Positions 1 to 9,188 of a stretch of DNA of 64,000 nucleotides are shown one piece after another. The DNA comes from Sediminibacillus halophilus (GTDB lineage: Bacteria > Bacillota > Bacilli > Bacillales > Amphibacillaceae): assembly GCF_900103695.1 (NCBI RefSeq), contig NZ_FNHF01000009.1:1-64000 (forward strand), written 5' to 3'. The position numbers and the translations under genes were made by a program. The notes under the pieces are model-generated. The model was not told the DNA's origin. It saw only the letters and a program-made list of their open reading frames with translations, and searched no databases. Every line of letters starts with the position of its first letter. Within the stretch, counting starts at the first letter, position 1.

Positions 1-455
1 CATTTTTTGGATTCACTTGGTACTCCATGAACCGTCTTATCAAAAGACATAGCTGGGAGAACAAGCAGAAAGTCTAAGAGAAGAAGAATAGACGGAACCC
101 CTACTGTCTTTTTATGAAAAGAAGAACCTATTTCCTGACAACCGTTTTTAAGATAGCTTGTTGAGTTTCAAGGAAAAAGTTTCTACGCTTGCGACATTCA
201 GCATGCTTCTTAGCGCAGGTAGCATACGCAGACTCCTGCGGGAACAGCGCGAGCTGAAGATCCACTTGGGAAAGCGGTTTTCTTTACCAAGTTAGCTGAA
301 GCCGTGCCCGCGGAAAGCGAAGTATGCTGCCGAAGCGGTGGTTAACACTCTTATTTAAATAGGCAATGGCACTTTACATTACCTGCACAGTTCATAGTTA
401 TCATGATGTAACAAACTAAAGCCTACAAAATATCTAAAACAGCTTATATTTAAAA
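1..455. other. Left-edge stretch without an identified gene
   Basis: A short reading frame open to the window edge (plus strand, about 3-77, ending TAA) could be the 3' end of a gene outside the window; its 24 residues are not recognised. Positions 180-400 hold a repeat copy listed separately. I see no other gene here. In B. subtilis a patatin-like gene lies beside mntR, and no trace of it can be supported. Confidence 0.4.
233..399 (-). repeat. Dispersed repeat, inverted partial copy of the 26.7-kb element
   Basis: About 165 bp here match the reverse complement of roughly 26695-26863, at about 90 percent identity by eye. Shared blocks include GGGAACAGCGCGAGCTGAAG and AGGCAATGGCACTT. The unit is palindromic: AGCATACGC near 222 pairs with GTATGCT near 330, and CCTGCGGG pairs with CCCGCGG. 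The outer end is decayed compared with the other copy. Repeats carrying the CTTTCCGCGGGC core are common between genes in Bacillaceae (from memory). No coding capacity is evident. Confidence 0.75.
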
Positions 456-487
456 AGAAGTATTATACCAATAGATGTAATACTTCT
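456..487 (-). terminator. Terminator after mntR
   Basis: On the minus strand AGAAGTATTA pairs with TAATACTTCT across a 12-nt loop, followed by a T-rich run. It lies 16 bp past the mntR stop. Confidence 0.7.
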
Positions 488-502
488 TTGCTAAGGTACT
501 CC

Positions 503-925
503 TTATTGATTTTCTGCTTTTTGATGAATGGCTTCCAGTTCCTTCACTCTTGCTTCATCTTCTTCAAAATATTGCACCAGGTCACCGATTCGATCGATCG
601 AATTCCAGCTTAAGTGATGCTCGATTCCTTCCACATCCTCATAGATGTTTTCTTTATTTACACCGATCAATTCTAAAAATTGTTCCAATAATTCATGCCG
701 ATATACTAACCGCTTACCAACCTTTTTTCCTTTCGCTGTCAAGATCAGTCCACGGTATTTTTCATAATTCAAATATTCATCTTTATCCAGCTTTTGAACC
801 ATTTTAGTGACGGAGGATGGATGAACATGCAAGGCTTCCGCTATATCGGAAACGCGTGCATATCCTTTCGATTCGATCAACAGATAAATTTGCTCAATAT
901 AGTCTTCCATGCTAGGTGTTGGCAT
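503..925 (-). CDS. mntR: Manganese-responsive transcriptional regulator MntR
   Basis: DtxR/MntR-family repressor that senses Mn(II) and shuts down manganese uptake genes in B. subtilis. The 140 residues match the family's usual length of about 142. Residues 1-70 form a winged helix, with the recognition region near [10 protein letters not shown]; the rest is the dimerisation domain. All six metal ligands known from B. subtilis MntR sit at the same numbers: D8, E11, H77, E99, E102 and H103. The gene is a single unit with its own terminator. In B. subtilis lipM lies on this side, whereas here the next gene is nrdJ. No target operator was identified. Confidence 0.96.
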   Translation of the reverse strand: MPTPSMEDYIEQIYLLIESKGYARVSDIAEALHVHPSSVTKMVQKLDKDEYLNYEKYRGLILTAKGKKVGKRLVYRHELLEQFLELIGVNKENIYEDVEGIEHHLSWNSIDRIGDLVQYFEEDEARVKELEAIHQKAENQ

Positions 926-1053
926 AATAATCCTCCATTCGCTTCTTCAATCCAATTATTCCCTCTATGTAAAAGCATACAATAGTTTATACATGCAGAC
1001 AAGCTGACAATCGCAAGCTATTTATTTTCAACATTAACGGCGTAGCAAATAAG

Positions 1054-1078
1054 AAAGGGCGGCAGATGCCGCCCTTTT
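1054..1078 (-). terminator. Terminator after nrdJ
   Basis: GGGCGGC-AGAT-GCCGCCC hairpin with an A run on one side and a T run on the other. It sits just past the nrdJ stop and ends minus-strand transcription; the flanks would also allow it to work on the other strand. Confidence 0.85.
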
Positions 1079-1084
1079 AATTGC

Positions 1085-3664
1085 TTATAATCCACATTTC
1101 AACTGCGCATTGCAATTTGTACAAGTGTTACAGCCACCTATGTCTTCCACTGTACCTTTCCGGCAAACAGGGCATGTATCACCGACCTCCGAGCCAATCG
1201 TCACGTTTGTTTTTTCCAATTCATGAATGGTATCCATCAAAACAACATGAGGTTTGTTGTCTGTCGGTTCGTCCTGTTGTTTTTCTTCCTCGTCAAAGCT
1301 ATTGTCTTCCGCTTTCAAGGAAAGTACCTGTGTGTCCCGACTGCCATCCACATAGACGGTCCCGCCTTTGGCACCCCCGTTATAGAGTCGGCGGTAAACA
1401 CTTTCTACCTGTTCAACCGAATAACCTTTTGGAGCATTGACTGTCTTAGAAATAGAACTGTCTACCCATTTCTGAATCACACATTGGGTATCTGCATGTG
1501 CTTCTGGTGATAACTCCATCGCCGTAACAAACCAATTCGGCAGATGGTCGGCATCTTCTCCTGGATGCTTGTCCAAATATTCCTGGACAATATCTGCTTT
1601 CACTTCAATAAATTTACCTAAACGGCCGCTACGGAAGTAAGAGAAGGAGAAATATGGCTCCAGTCCAGTAGAAACACCGACCATTGTACCAGTACTTCCT
1701 GTTGGAGCTACCGTTAGAAGATGCGAATTACGGATACCGTGATCCAAAATGCCTTGACGGATATCCTCCGGCAATTTTTTCACATAGCCAGTTTGTACAA
1801 ACCGTTCGCGCAGCTCCTTGGTCTCTTGTTCTGTATCTCCAATCAAAAATGGAAAGCTACCTTTCTCCTTCGCCAATTCAATCGATGTACGGTAAGCAGT
1901 GGTTGCAATGGTTTCAAAAATTTTATCGACAAGCTGATTGCCTTCCACCGAACCATACTCCGTTTCGGAATAGATCAAAAGATCATGCAGACCCATAACC
2001 CCCAGGCCGACACGACGTTCGCCTAGTGCTTGCTTTTTATTCTCGGCAAGAAAGTATGGGGTAGCATCGATAACATTATCCTGCATTCTTACCCCTGTAC
2101 GGACAATGTTTTTTAGTTTTTCAAAGTCAACCTGTTTATTTTCCTTATCGGCCACAGAAGCAAGGTTTACTGCAGCCAGGTTACAAACAGAATAAGGCGC
2201 AAGCGGTTGTTCTCCACATGGGTTGGTAGCAACAACTTGCTGTCCATAAGCCTTGGCATTTGTCATATCATTCGCGTTATCGATGAAGAAAATTCCAGGT
2301 TCTGCAGAATATGTGGCACAGATATTGATCAGGTTCCACAATTCCTTTGCTTTCATCCGGCGATAAACCCGGACGCCGTAACCCTTTTCTTCCCAGCGAC
2401 GTACATCGCCGATTTCATGCCAGTTTTCATTATAAGCCTGCATCTCTTCCGGCGTGTAATTTTCTACATTAGGGAATCTAAGTTCATAATCCATATCATT
2501 TTCGACTGCTTCCATAAACTCTTTTGTCAGGCAAACGGATATATTTGCCCCTGTCAAAAATTCCGGATTATGTACACTGTATGTACCTCCAGTGTTCAGC
2601 TTTTCTTCCGCTTCTTTGATAGCATTTTCCGTGAACCCTCCTGATCCTGGCATGTTTTTATAGTTGACAATGCCTTGGTACAGATCTATTTCCGTCGGAG
2701 TTAACGGTGTGAATTTCAGCTTTTCTTGCGCCAACTTTTTAATTTGCTCGTCCTCTGTATTTTCTATTAAAAACCGGAGAATCCTCGGGTTTTGCATTTT
2801 AGAAATGATAAATTCAATAATATCTGGATGCCAGTCTGCCAGCATAATCATTTGCGCTCCCCTGCGAGAACCGCCTTGCTCGACCAGATGGGTAAGCTTT
2901 GCAATATCATCCAGCCAGGAAACAGATCCGGAAGATTTACCATTCACCCCTCGTGCTAGGGTATTGCGTGGTCGGAGCGTAGATCCGTTCGTACCGACGC
3001 CTCCTCCCCTGCTCATTATTTCCATGACTTGCTTACGGTGATCAGAAATTCCTTCGCGCGAATCTTGAATATATGGCATGACATAACAGTTGAAGTAGGT
3101 CACATCTGTTTCAGCTCCTGCTCCATACAATACACGTCCAGCTGGAATAAAATGCATATTGGATAATTCATGATAAAAGCGCTCAAAGGCTTCCTGCTGT
3201 TTTTCTTCAGTTGTTTCCACCTTTGCGAGACCTGTTGCATTCCGCTTGGCAATTTGTTCATAATAAATTTCGAGCGGTTTATCAATCACATCCAACGATC
3301 TGCTGACAACCCCGGTATTCGCTTCTTCCGGGTCATCCAGCACCGAAACAAAATCCTTGTCTACCTGAATTTCAGCACGTTTTGCCTGCCAATCGATCGA
3401 TTTGATAAAGCCATATCCCCTTGCTGGAAACTTAGGGTCTGCTTTTACCGTCAAAACGACAAAATCGCCTGACTTCAACGTTGTTTTCTCAGTATCTTTG
3501 AAAGCATACCTATCTAGCATTACTAAACGCGATACACCTTTATGGGTGATTTTCATCTCCGTTGTTATTGGATGCACCTGCTCAAATAAAGCGATATCCT
3601 CGTTTAATTGGTCGACATTAATCTGCATGTTTACTTCTGTGATGGTTTTCATATCTGGCATCAC
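1085..3664 (-). CDS. nrdJ: Adenosylcobalamin-dependent (class II) ribonucleoside-diphosphate reductase
   Basis: Makes deoxyribonucleotides from ribonucleotides using a B12-generated thiyl radical and needs no oxygen or metal-radical subunit. The 859 residues fit the long class II type. The NPCGE active-site motif lies about residue 483, APTGSTG follows in the barrel, and the C-terminus has a cysteine-rich tail (CPVC, CNTCTNC) typical of the redox-active zinc-binding end. The start is uncertain: GTG at 3664 with AAAGGG upstream, or ATG at 3652 with AAGGAG. A pair of NrdR-type boxes lies upstream. It occupies the position held by lipM in B. subtilis, which relies on class Ib NrdEF. No NrdEF genes are seen in this window. 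Confidence 0.95.
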   Translation of the reverse strand: MMPDMKTITEVNMQINVDQLNEDIALFEQVHPITTEMKITHKGVSRLVMLDRYAFKDTEKTTLKSGDFVVLTVKADPKFPARGYGFIKSIDWQAKRAEIQVDKDFVSVLDDPEEANTGVVSRSLDVIDKPLEIYYEQIAKRNATGLAKVETTEEKQQEAFERFYHELSNMHFIPAGRVLYGAGAETDVTYFNCYVMPYIQDSREGISDHRKQVMEIMSRGGGVGTNGSTLRPRNTLARGVNGKSSGSVSWLDDIAKLTHLVEQGGSRRGAQMIMLADWHPDIIEFIISKMQNPRILRFLIENTEDEQIKKLAQEKLKFTPLTPTEIDLYQGIVNYKNMPGSGGFTENAIKEAEEKLNTGGTYSVHNPEFLTGANISVCLTKEFMEAVENDMDYELRFPNVENYTPEEMQAYNENWHEIGDVRRWEEKGYGVRVYRRMKAKELWNLINICATYSAEPGIFFIDNANDMTNAKAYGQQVVATNPCGEQPLAPYSVCNLAAVNLASVADKENKQVDFEKLKNIVRTGVRMQDNVIDATPYFLAENKKQALGERRVGLGVMGLHDLLIYSETEYGSVEGNQLVDKIFETIATTAYRTSIELAKEKGSFPFLIGDTEQETKELRERFVQTGYVKKLPEDIRQGILDHGIRNSHLLTVAPTGSTGTMVGVSTGLEPYFSFSYFRSGRLGKFIEVKADIVQEYLDKHPGEDADHLPNWFVTAMELSPEAHADTQCVIQKWVDSSISKTVNAPKGYSVEQVESVYRRLYNGGAKGGTVYVDGSRDTQVLSLKAEDNSFDEEEKQQDEPTDNKPHVVLMDTIHELEKTNVTIGSEVGDTCPVCRKGTVEDIGGCNTCTNCNAQLKCGL

Positions 3665-3725
3665 TCCTTCTTCCCTTTAAAACATTAAGTATAGTATTCA
3701 ATTTACCACATCTCTAAGAAATAAA

Positions 3726-3769
3726 ACAATATATTGTGCTTTGTTTTTTAAAAACATACTATATATTGT
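3726..3769 (-). promoter_or_regulatory. Paired NrdR boxes upstream of nrdJ
   Basis: Two AT-rich palindromes, ACAATATATTGT at 3726-3737 and ACTATATATTGT at 3758-3769, match the NrdR box consensus (ACAcwATATATwGTGT). Their centres are 32 bp apart, three helical turns, which is the usual spacing of NrdR operator pairs. They lie about 60-105 bp upstream of the nrdJ start, where a promoter would be. The assignment rests on motif and spacing; nrdR itself is not in the window. Confidence 0.8.
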
Positions 3770-4078
3770 TTGTTGGAACGAAACGAACAAGATTTGTCAA
3801 AGATGAGAAATCGCAATTATAACCGTAAATCGGAGATAAAAAAAGAAAATAGCTTAATTTTTTTGGAAAACAGCTTTTTTTATTAGTTGCGTTTTTTGCT
3901 GTATTTTGTTGAACAACAAGTAAACCTGTAAATCCGCGAAAAAGAGAGCTTATAGAATATGATAAATCAGAAATTTTTTTAAACAACTAATTTTTTTACG
4001 ATACAATTCGTGATGGATGGAACAGGAGGCCACTGAAATATCCTTTGAAAAAAAATAATAACATGCCTATAATATAGG
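3770..4078. other. AT-rich divergent intergenic region
   Basis: About 300 bp between the nrdJ operator and the rhodanese gene, very AT-rich with runs of A and T. It probably carries divergent promoter elements. I see no gene: the only longer frame, on the minus strand (3759-3986), starts at a TTG with no ribosome binding site. Confidence 0.5.
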
Positions 4079-4108
4079 TTGACGCTAAAGAAAATGGGGG
4101 AACAGATT

Positions 4109-4501
4109 ATGGGAATTGAATTTCTGTTAATTTTGCTAATCGTGATAGTAGGTTTCGGTATATATAGATACTTTAAACAAAGAAAAATACTGAAAACCTT
4201 ATCGGAAGAAGAATTCCGTCAAGGATACCGAAAAGCCCAATTAATTGATGTAAGAGAACCGAAAGAATTCGACGGGGGGCACATCCTGGGGGCAAGGAAT
4301 ATCCCGCTTTCCCAGATGCGAAACCGTTTGACTGAATTAAGAAAAGATCAGCCGATTTATATGTATTGCCAAAATGGGACAAGAACTGCAAGAGCTGCCA
4401 TTCTTTTAAATAAAAAGGGATACAACGAATTGTACCAGCTTCAGGGCGGTTTCAAAAAATGGAACGGCAAAATAAGAAAGTCTAAATCTTCACAGTACTA
4501 A
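4109..4501 (+). CDS. yqhL: Membrane-anchored rhodanese-like protein (YqhL family)
   Basis: Single-domain rhodanese, probably a sulfurtransferase or sulfur carrier at the inner face of the membrane; the substrate is unknown. An N-terminal membrane segment (about residues 4-20) is followed by a short basic linker and the rhodanese fold with LIDVREPKEF and the active-site loop CQNGTRTA, including the catalytic Cys. The start chosen is ATG 4109, 8 bp after a GGGGG ribosome binding site; an in-frame TTG at 4079 has none. The protein is 130 residues. In B. subtilis yqhL also lies between mntR and the gcv genes. Convergent with gcvPB. Confidence 0.9.
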   Translation: MGIEFLLILLIVIVGFGIYRYFKQRKILKTLSEEEFRQGYRKAQLIDVREPKEFDGGHILGARNIPLSQMRNRLTELRKDQPIYMYCQNGTRTARAAILLNKKGYNELYQLQGGFKKWNGKIRKSKSSQY

Positions 4502-4519
4502 AATAAAAGACAAGCCCAA

Positions 4520-4629
4520 AGTGCCTCGATCACCCCCGACAAGCTTAAGACTAGCCTCGACGTGGTGTTTTCATCCACATAGAGGATTGGCTTAAGACCT
4601 CGAGGGGGTAGGCACTGGAGCTGGACAAA
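4520..4629. repeat. Long hairpin repeat, copy 1
   Basis: A 97-nt imperfect palindrome (4520-4616) followed by GGAGCTGGACAAA. AGTGCCT pairs with AGGCACT, ACCCCCGA with TCGAGGGGGT, CTTAAG with CTTAAG, CCTC with GAGG, and GTGG with CCAC at the tip. Intergenic hairpins ending in GGAGCTGGAC are common in Bacillaceae (from memory). Not coding. Confidence 0.85.
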
Positions 4630-4641
4630 CCGAAATGCGCA

Positions 4642-4750
4642 AGTGCCTCGATCACCCCCGACAAGCTTAAGCCTAGCCTCGACGTGGTGTTTTCGTCCAC
4701 ATAGAGGATTGGCTTAAGACCTCGAGGGGGTAGGCACTGGAGCTGGACAA
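4642..4750. repeat. Long hairpin repeat, copy 2
   Basis: Direct tandem repeat of the unit at 4520, with a period of 122 bp. I count only two substitutions over the 97-nt hairpin, so the duplication is recent or maintained. One substitution is in the GTGG/CCAC apical loop; the outer stem is intact. Confidence 0.85.
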
Positions 4751-4758
4751 AAAATTAA

Positions 4759-4792
4759 AGCGGCCTGCCCGAATTTTTCGGACAGGCCGCTT
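4759..4792. terminator. Bidirectional terminator between yqhL and gcvPB
   Basis: GCGGCCTG-CCGAA pairs with TTCGG-CAGGCCGC, with A-rich and T-rich flanks on both sides. It ends the gcv operon on the minus strand and can end yqhL on the plus strand. Confidence 0.85.
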
Positions 4793-4800
4793 ATTTTATT

Positions 4801-6264
4801 TTATGATTCCCTATTGTAACGGAGTATAGGTTTTCTGGCCGCTGTCGTTTCATCCATTCGCTTCACTACTGTATGATAAGGCGCTTCCTGGACAAGTTCC
4901 GGGTTCTCCTTTGCTTCATTGGAAATTTGAATCATAGTATCAATAAATCCATCAAGCGTTTCTTTGGATTCTGTTTCGGTAGGTTCTACCATCAGCGCTT
5001 CTTCCACGTTCAGTGGAAAGTAAATGGTCGGGGGATGATATCCGAAATCCAACAAGCGTTTCGCAATATCAAGCGTACGTACCCCCAGTTTTTTCTGGCG
5101 TTTTCCAGAAAGGACGAACTCATGTTTGCAATGCTGGGTATAAGGCAATTCATATTCCTCTTGCAAACGCCTCATCATATAATTTGCATTTAAAACAGCA
5201 AATTCGCTAACCTTCTTCAATCCTTCTGCTCCCATAGTACGTATATATGTGTAAGCCCGCAAATTAATTCCGAAATTGCCGAAATAAGGCTTCACTCTAC
5301 CGATGGAATCTGGTCTGTCTTCGTCAAAGTAGTATTCTCCATTTGATTCTGTCAAAATCGGCTTAGGTAAAAACCTAGCCAATTCTTCACTGACTCCTAC
5401 CGGTCCTGAGCCAGGTCCTCCTCCACCATGAGGACCTGTAAAGGTTTTATGAAGATTTAAGTGAACAACATCAAATCCCATATCCCCAGGTCGCGCATAG
5501 CCCATAATCGCATTAAGGTTGGCGCCGTCATAATAAAGCTTTCCGCCCGCCTGGTGAACGATTTCTGCCATTTCGACAATGTTTTCTTCAAATAAACCAA
5601 GCGTATTCGGGTTGGTCAGCATCAACGCAGCCGTATCCTCACCGACTACGCGTTTTAGATCTTGTAAATCCACGGTTCCCCGTTCGTTGGATTTTACCGT
5701 TACCGCTTCAAATCCGGCTACAGTAGCAGATGCAGGGTTGGTTCCATGGGCAGAATCCGGTACGATGACCTTCGTGCGATTCCAATCACCATTTGCCTCA
5801 TGATATGCCCTGATCATCATCAGTCCGGTCCATTCTCCCTGAGCTCCTGCTGCAGGCTGCAACGTCACCTCATGCATGCCTGTGATGGCCGCCAGGGACG
5901 TTTGCAAATCATACATCATTTTCAAAGCACCCTGGACAGTTTTCGTGTCCTGGTATGGATGGATATGACTGAACCCTTCCAATCGTGCGACGTCCTCGTT
6001 CATCTTCGGATTATACTTCATCGTGCAAGAACCTAATGGATAAAACCCTGAATCCACTCCATGGTTCCTTTTTGATAAAGCAGTATAATGGCGGATAATC
6101 TGCAGTTCACTTACTTCCGGAAGCTCCGGTGCCTCCTCGCGGATATAAACTGGATCGATTTCCTCTTTCAGGTTGAATCCCTCGATTTCTAATTCCGGCA
6201 GGCTGTAGCTTGTTCTACCGAGCTTACTATGTTCGAAAATTAAAGGAAAATCTTGTTTATCCAT
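4801..6264 (-). CDS. gcvPB: Glycine dehydrogenase (decarboxylating) subunit 2
   Basis: C-terminal half of the split P-protein of the glycine cleavage system. With GcvPA it decarboxylates glycine and passes the aminomethyl group to lipoylated GcvH. The PLP lysine is in HLNLHKTF (about residue 271), followed by the glycine-rich GPHGGGGPG loop. The start chosen is ATG 6264 (MDKQDFP, 487 residues), 7 nt after a GGGGGA ribosome binding site; a longer frame to 6303 has no such support. It overlaps the end of gcvPA by 8 nt, implying translational coupling. Last gene of the riboswitch-controlled operon. Confidence 0.97.
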   Translation of the reverse strand: MDKQDFPLIFEHSKLGRTSYSLPELEIEGFNLKEEIDPVYIREEAPELPEVSELQIIRHYTALSKRNHGVDSGFYPLGSCTMKYNPKMNEDVARLEGFSHIHPYQDTKTVQGALKMMYDLQTSLAAITGMHEVTLQPAAGAQGEWTGLMMIRAYHEANGDWNRTKVIVPDSAHGTNPASATVAGFEAVTVKSNERGTVDLQDLKRVVGEDTAALMLTNPNTLGLFEENIVEMAEIVHQAGGKLYYDGANLNAIMGYARPGDMGFDVVHLNLHKTFTGPHGGGGPGSGPVGVSEELARFLPKPILTESNGEYYFDEDRPDSIGRVKPYFGNFGINLRAYTYIRTMGAEGLKKVSEFAVLNANYMMRRLQEEYELPYTQHCKHEFVLSGKRQKKLGVRTLDIAKRLLDFGYHPPTIYFPLNVEEALMVEPTETESKETLDGFIDTMIQISNEAKENPELVQEAPYHTVVKRMDETTAARKPILRYNRES

Positions 6265-7603
6265 GAATATCCCCCATTTCTTTGGCAAAAGCATCAATTT
6301 CATCTTTGCTTCGGTTTTCAGTGACTGCTACCAGCATGTGAGTAGCAAATTCAGGATATGTCTTCGCCAGATCATATCCACCTATAAAGCCCTTGTTCAG
6401 CAGTCTTTCGTTCATCTCTGCTACAGGCATCTTGATGTCGACAACCAGCTCATTGAAAAACGGCCCTCTCAAAACGCTCTCTACTCCCTGCTCTTTAAGG
6501 CGTTGTCGTAAGTACCTGGCCTTCTGCATATTAAGCCATGCCATCTTCTTGATGCCCTGCTTACCCAAGGAGCTCATTGCTACAGAAGAAGCAAGTGCAT
6601 TCAAAGCCTGGTTGGAGCAAATATTTGAAGTCGCCTTGTCCCTGCGGATATGTTGTTCTCTTGCCTGTAAGGTGAGAACAAATCCACGCCGGCCATCTTC
6701 ATCGGTGGTTTGACCAACCAGCCGTCCTGGAACCTTCCGCATCAGTTTCTTTGTAGTTGCGAAATAGCCACAATGCGGTCCGCCGAACTGAGTTGGAATT
6801 CCAAATACTTGTGTATCCCCTACGACAATATCTGCTCCAAATGCTGCAGGTGGAGTCAGGTAACCCAAAGCCAAAGGATTACTGGAGACAATGAACATCG
6901 CTTTCTCTTTTTCTAACAACTGCTGCAACTCGGCAAGCGGCTCTATTTGTCCTAAGAAGTTTGGATACTGCACGATGACGCCTGCCGTGTTGTCGTCTAT
7001 TTCTGCCTGCAAGGCTTCTACGTCCACCATGCCTTCCTTGTGTCCGATTTCTACTATTTCAAGCCCAGGCCCTTTTGCATAAGAAGCAATCACCTGCCTG
7101 GACTCTGGATGAACTGTATCAGCCACAATGATTTTCTTACGTTTGGTCTGTGACGCACTTAAGTTCGCTGCTTCTGCTAGCGCAGTGGGTCCATCGTACA
7201 TGGAGGAGTTGGCTACATCCATTCCCGTTAATTCACAAATCATTGTCTGAAATTCAAAAATCGCCTGCAATTCCCCTTGAGAAATTTCCGGCTGGTAAGG
7301 AGTGTATGCTGTATAAAACTCCGACCGGGAGATGACATGATCAACGATGGATGGAATGTAATGGTCATAGACACCAGCACCTAGAAAGGAAACATGCGAT
7401 TTCAAGCTGACATTTTGCCTTGATAAATCTGCCAGCTCCTTGAGGAGTGCTGGTTCATTAGTTGGTTTTTTTATATTCAATTCACCATGAAAACGCACTT
7501 TTTCAGGCACATCCGAAAATAATGCCTCCGTAGATTCAACACCGATCGTGCGCAACATTTCCTGCTTATCTTCATCGGTCATCGGTAAATAGCGAAACTC
7601 CAT
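6257..7603 (-). CDS. gcvPA: Glycine dehydrogenase (decarboxylating) subunit 1
   Basis: N-terminal half of the two-subunit P-protein, 448 residues, the normal length for Bacillaceae GcvPA. The start MEFRYLPM and motifs such as [14 protein letters not shown] are typical of the family. It lies 25 bp after gcvT and overlaps gcvPB. It has the PLP-enzyme fold, but the PLP-binding lysine is in GcvPB. gcvH and the lipoamide dehydrogenase partner are not in this window. Confidence 0.97.
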   Translation of the reverse strand: MEFRYLPMTDEDKQEMLRTIGVESTEALFSDVPEKVRFHGELNIKKPTNEPALLKELADLSRQNVSLKSHVSFLGAGVYDHYIPSIVDHVISRSEFYTAYTPYQPEISQGELQAIFEFQTMICELTGMDVANSSMYDGPTALAEAANLSASQTKRKKIIVADTVHPESRQVIASYAKGPGLEIVEIGHKEGMVDVEALQAEIDDNTAGVIVQYPNFLGQIEPLAELQQLLEKEKAMFIVSSNPLALGYLTPPAAFGADIVVGDTQVFGIPTQFGGPHCGYFATTKKLMRKVPGRLVGQTTDEDGRRGFVLTLQAREQHIRRDKATSNICSNQALNALASSVAMSSLGKQGIKKMAWLNMQKARYLRQRLKEQGVESVLRGPFFNELVVDIKMPVAEMNERLLNKGFIGGYDLAKTYPEFATHMLVAVTENRSKDEIDAFAKEMGDIHG

Positions 7604-7628
7604 TGTTTTTCCCCCTTAGCTTATCTGT

Positions 7629-8732
7629 TTAAGATCTTTTATAAAATGGCGTCGGAACTACCTTTGCTTTCAATAGACGTTTTCGCACCTGCACAAAAAC
7701 CTCTTCTCCCTGAGTTGCATAATTTGCCCGAATTAAAGCAAGTCCGATGTTTTTCTTTAATGTCGGCGACTGTGTACCTGTAGTGACAGATCCAATTTCC
7801 TCTTCCTCTGCATACACTTTGTAGCTAGTACGGGGAATCCCTTTATCAATCATTTCAATTCCTACCAATTTTCTTGGAGGGCCGTTCTCTTTTTGGTTTC
7901 TCAAGACCTCTTTCCCTATGAAGTCAGCTTCTTTCTCGGTCTTGACTGCAAAGCCTAGGCCTGCTTCGATTGGGGTTATTTCGGCCGAAAGTTCCTGCCC
8001 GTAAAGCGCAAGATTCGCTTCAAAACGAAGCGTATCCCGCGCTCCGAGTCCGACCGGCTGGAGGCCATCTGATGCACCTTCATCCAGCAGTCTTCTCCAT
8101 AGCTGTATGCCAGCCTCAGGTTCGATGTATATTTCGAATCCATCTTCCCCTGTATAACCGGTGCGTGCCACGATTGCTGTACCGTTCACATCGGAGAATG
8201 GCACATCCATCTCAAAGCGAAAGAAACGAATGGAGGAGAGATCAGCATCCGTCATTTTTTGCAAAATGGTTTCGGCTTTTGGTCCTTGAACAGCCAACTG
8301 GACATACTGATCTGATACATCCCTGACGGCCACCCCATCCATTTTGTGTTGCTGCAGCCAATCATGGTCTTTACCCCTGTTAGCAGCATTGACCACAAGC
8401 ATATACTTCTGCTCAGCTAGCTGGTAAACAATCAAATCATCCACCGTTCCCCCATCCGGGTAACACATCATGGTGTACTGTGCTCGTTTCGGTGTGAGTT
8501 TTGATACATCATTTGTTAAAAGTTTCTGCAAAAAACGTTCCGCATCCTCGCCTTCTACAAGGATCTCCCCCATATGGGAAACATCAAAAAGACCAGCTGC
8601 CGTTCTTGTGGCCTCATGTTCTTTCTTAATCCCGGTAAATTGAACCGGCATTTCCCAACCGCCGAAATCGACCGTTTTGGCACCGCTTTTTTCATATTCT
8701 GGAAATAAAGGGGTTCTGCTTAATTCTGCCAT
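7629..8732 (-). CDS. gcvT: Aminomethyltransferase (glycine cleavage T-protein)
   Basis: Moves the methylene group from the aminomethyl-lipoyl arm of GcvH to tetrahydrofolate, releasing ammonia. It shows the family motifs DVSHMGEI near residue 52 and [14 protein letters not shown] about 190, and a C-terminal barrel. The start chosen is ATG 8732 (MAELSRTPL, 367 residues) with AGGAG 8 nt upstream; the frame runs back to 8762 without a better site. First gene of the operon, directly downstream of the riboswitch terminator. Confidence 0.97.
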   Translation of the reverse strand: MAELSRTPLFPEYEKSGAKTVDFGGWEMPVQFTGIKKEHEATRTAAGLFDVSHMGEILVEGEDAERFLQKLLTNDVSKLTPKRAQYTMMCYPDGGTVDDLIVYQLAEQKYMLVVNAANRGKDHDWLQQHKMDGVAVRDVSDQYVQLAVQGPKAETILQKMTDADLSSIRFFRFEMDVPFSDVNGTAIVARTGYTGEDGFEIYIEPEAGIQLWRRLLDEGASDGLQPVGLGARDTLRFEANLALYGQELSAEITPIEAGLGFAVKTEKEADFIGKEVLRNQKENGPPRKLVGIEMIDKGIPRTSYKVYAEEEEIGSVTTGTQSPTLKKNIGLALIRANYATQGEEVFVQVRKRLLKAKVVPTPFYKRS

Positions 8733-8818
8733 TCTATCAACTCCTATTATATAATCATCCATAACTGCAACCGTTCAACACTAGCCGCAGGCAGACACTA
8801 CAGTAAACCGAACATAAA

Positions 8819-8861
8819 AAAGGACAGAAATTTTCCCACACAGGAAAATCTCTGTCCTTTC
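8819..8861 (-). terminator. Expression-platform terminator of the glycine riboswitch
   Basis: AAGGACAGA-ATTTTCC pairs with GGAAAAT-TCTGTCCTT on the minus strand and is followed by a T run. It overlaps the 3' end of aptamer 2, as expected for a hairpin that glycine binding disrupts. Confidence 0.9.
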
Positions 8862-9014
8862 ACCAGAAAGTTTCGCCAATCCGATCGGCTTGCTTCTTAG
8901 GTGGTTTACATACGTAAACACTCTCCAGAGCTGCGTCCTATAAGAGTCTTTTTGCCTGAGAGATTCACAATTATGCTTGCTCCTTCGGCGCTATCTTCTT
9001 AGATAGTCTCTCCT
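8860..9014 (-). promoter_or_regulatory. Tandem glycine riboswitch controlling gcvT-gcvPA-gcvPB
   Basis: Two consecutive glycine aptamers on the minus strand. Aptamer 1 (about 9014-8941) starts GGAGAGAC and contains the conserved GCGCCGAAGGAGCAA core and CTCTCAGGCAAAA. Aptamer 2 (about 8938-8860) starts CTGGAGAG and contains CCTAAGAAGCAAGC and GGCGAAACTTTCTGG. A terminator follows, so excess glycine should allow readthrough into gcvT (known behaviour of this class). Confidence 0.93.
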
Positions 9015-9188
9015 CTTATATTCATTCGCTATATTAAATTAACGATATTCGGACATAATAAGGGTGATGTTGAACCCAAGAGTATTATGTCATAATGTTT
9101 ACACTTTTTTAAATTCAGCATCATTATACCATAGCAATCGGCTGGTATGGGAAGAATTTTTAAGAATAATTTTGAAAGGGGAAACGGG

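Noticed and set aside
3759-3986. 75-codon minus-strand frame upstream of nrdJ
   Set aside because: Starts at TTG, has no ribosome binding site, overlaps the NrdR boxes and has AT-rich-region composition.
4520-4750. CRISPR array
   Set aside because: Only two units, each a 97-nt palindrome, with a short spacer that is itself partly repeat; no cas genes.
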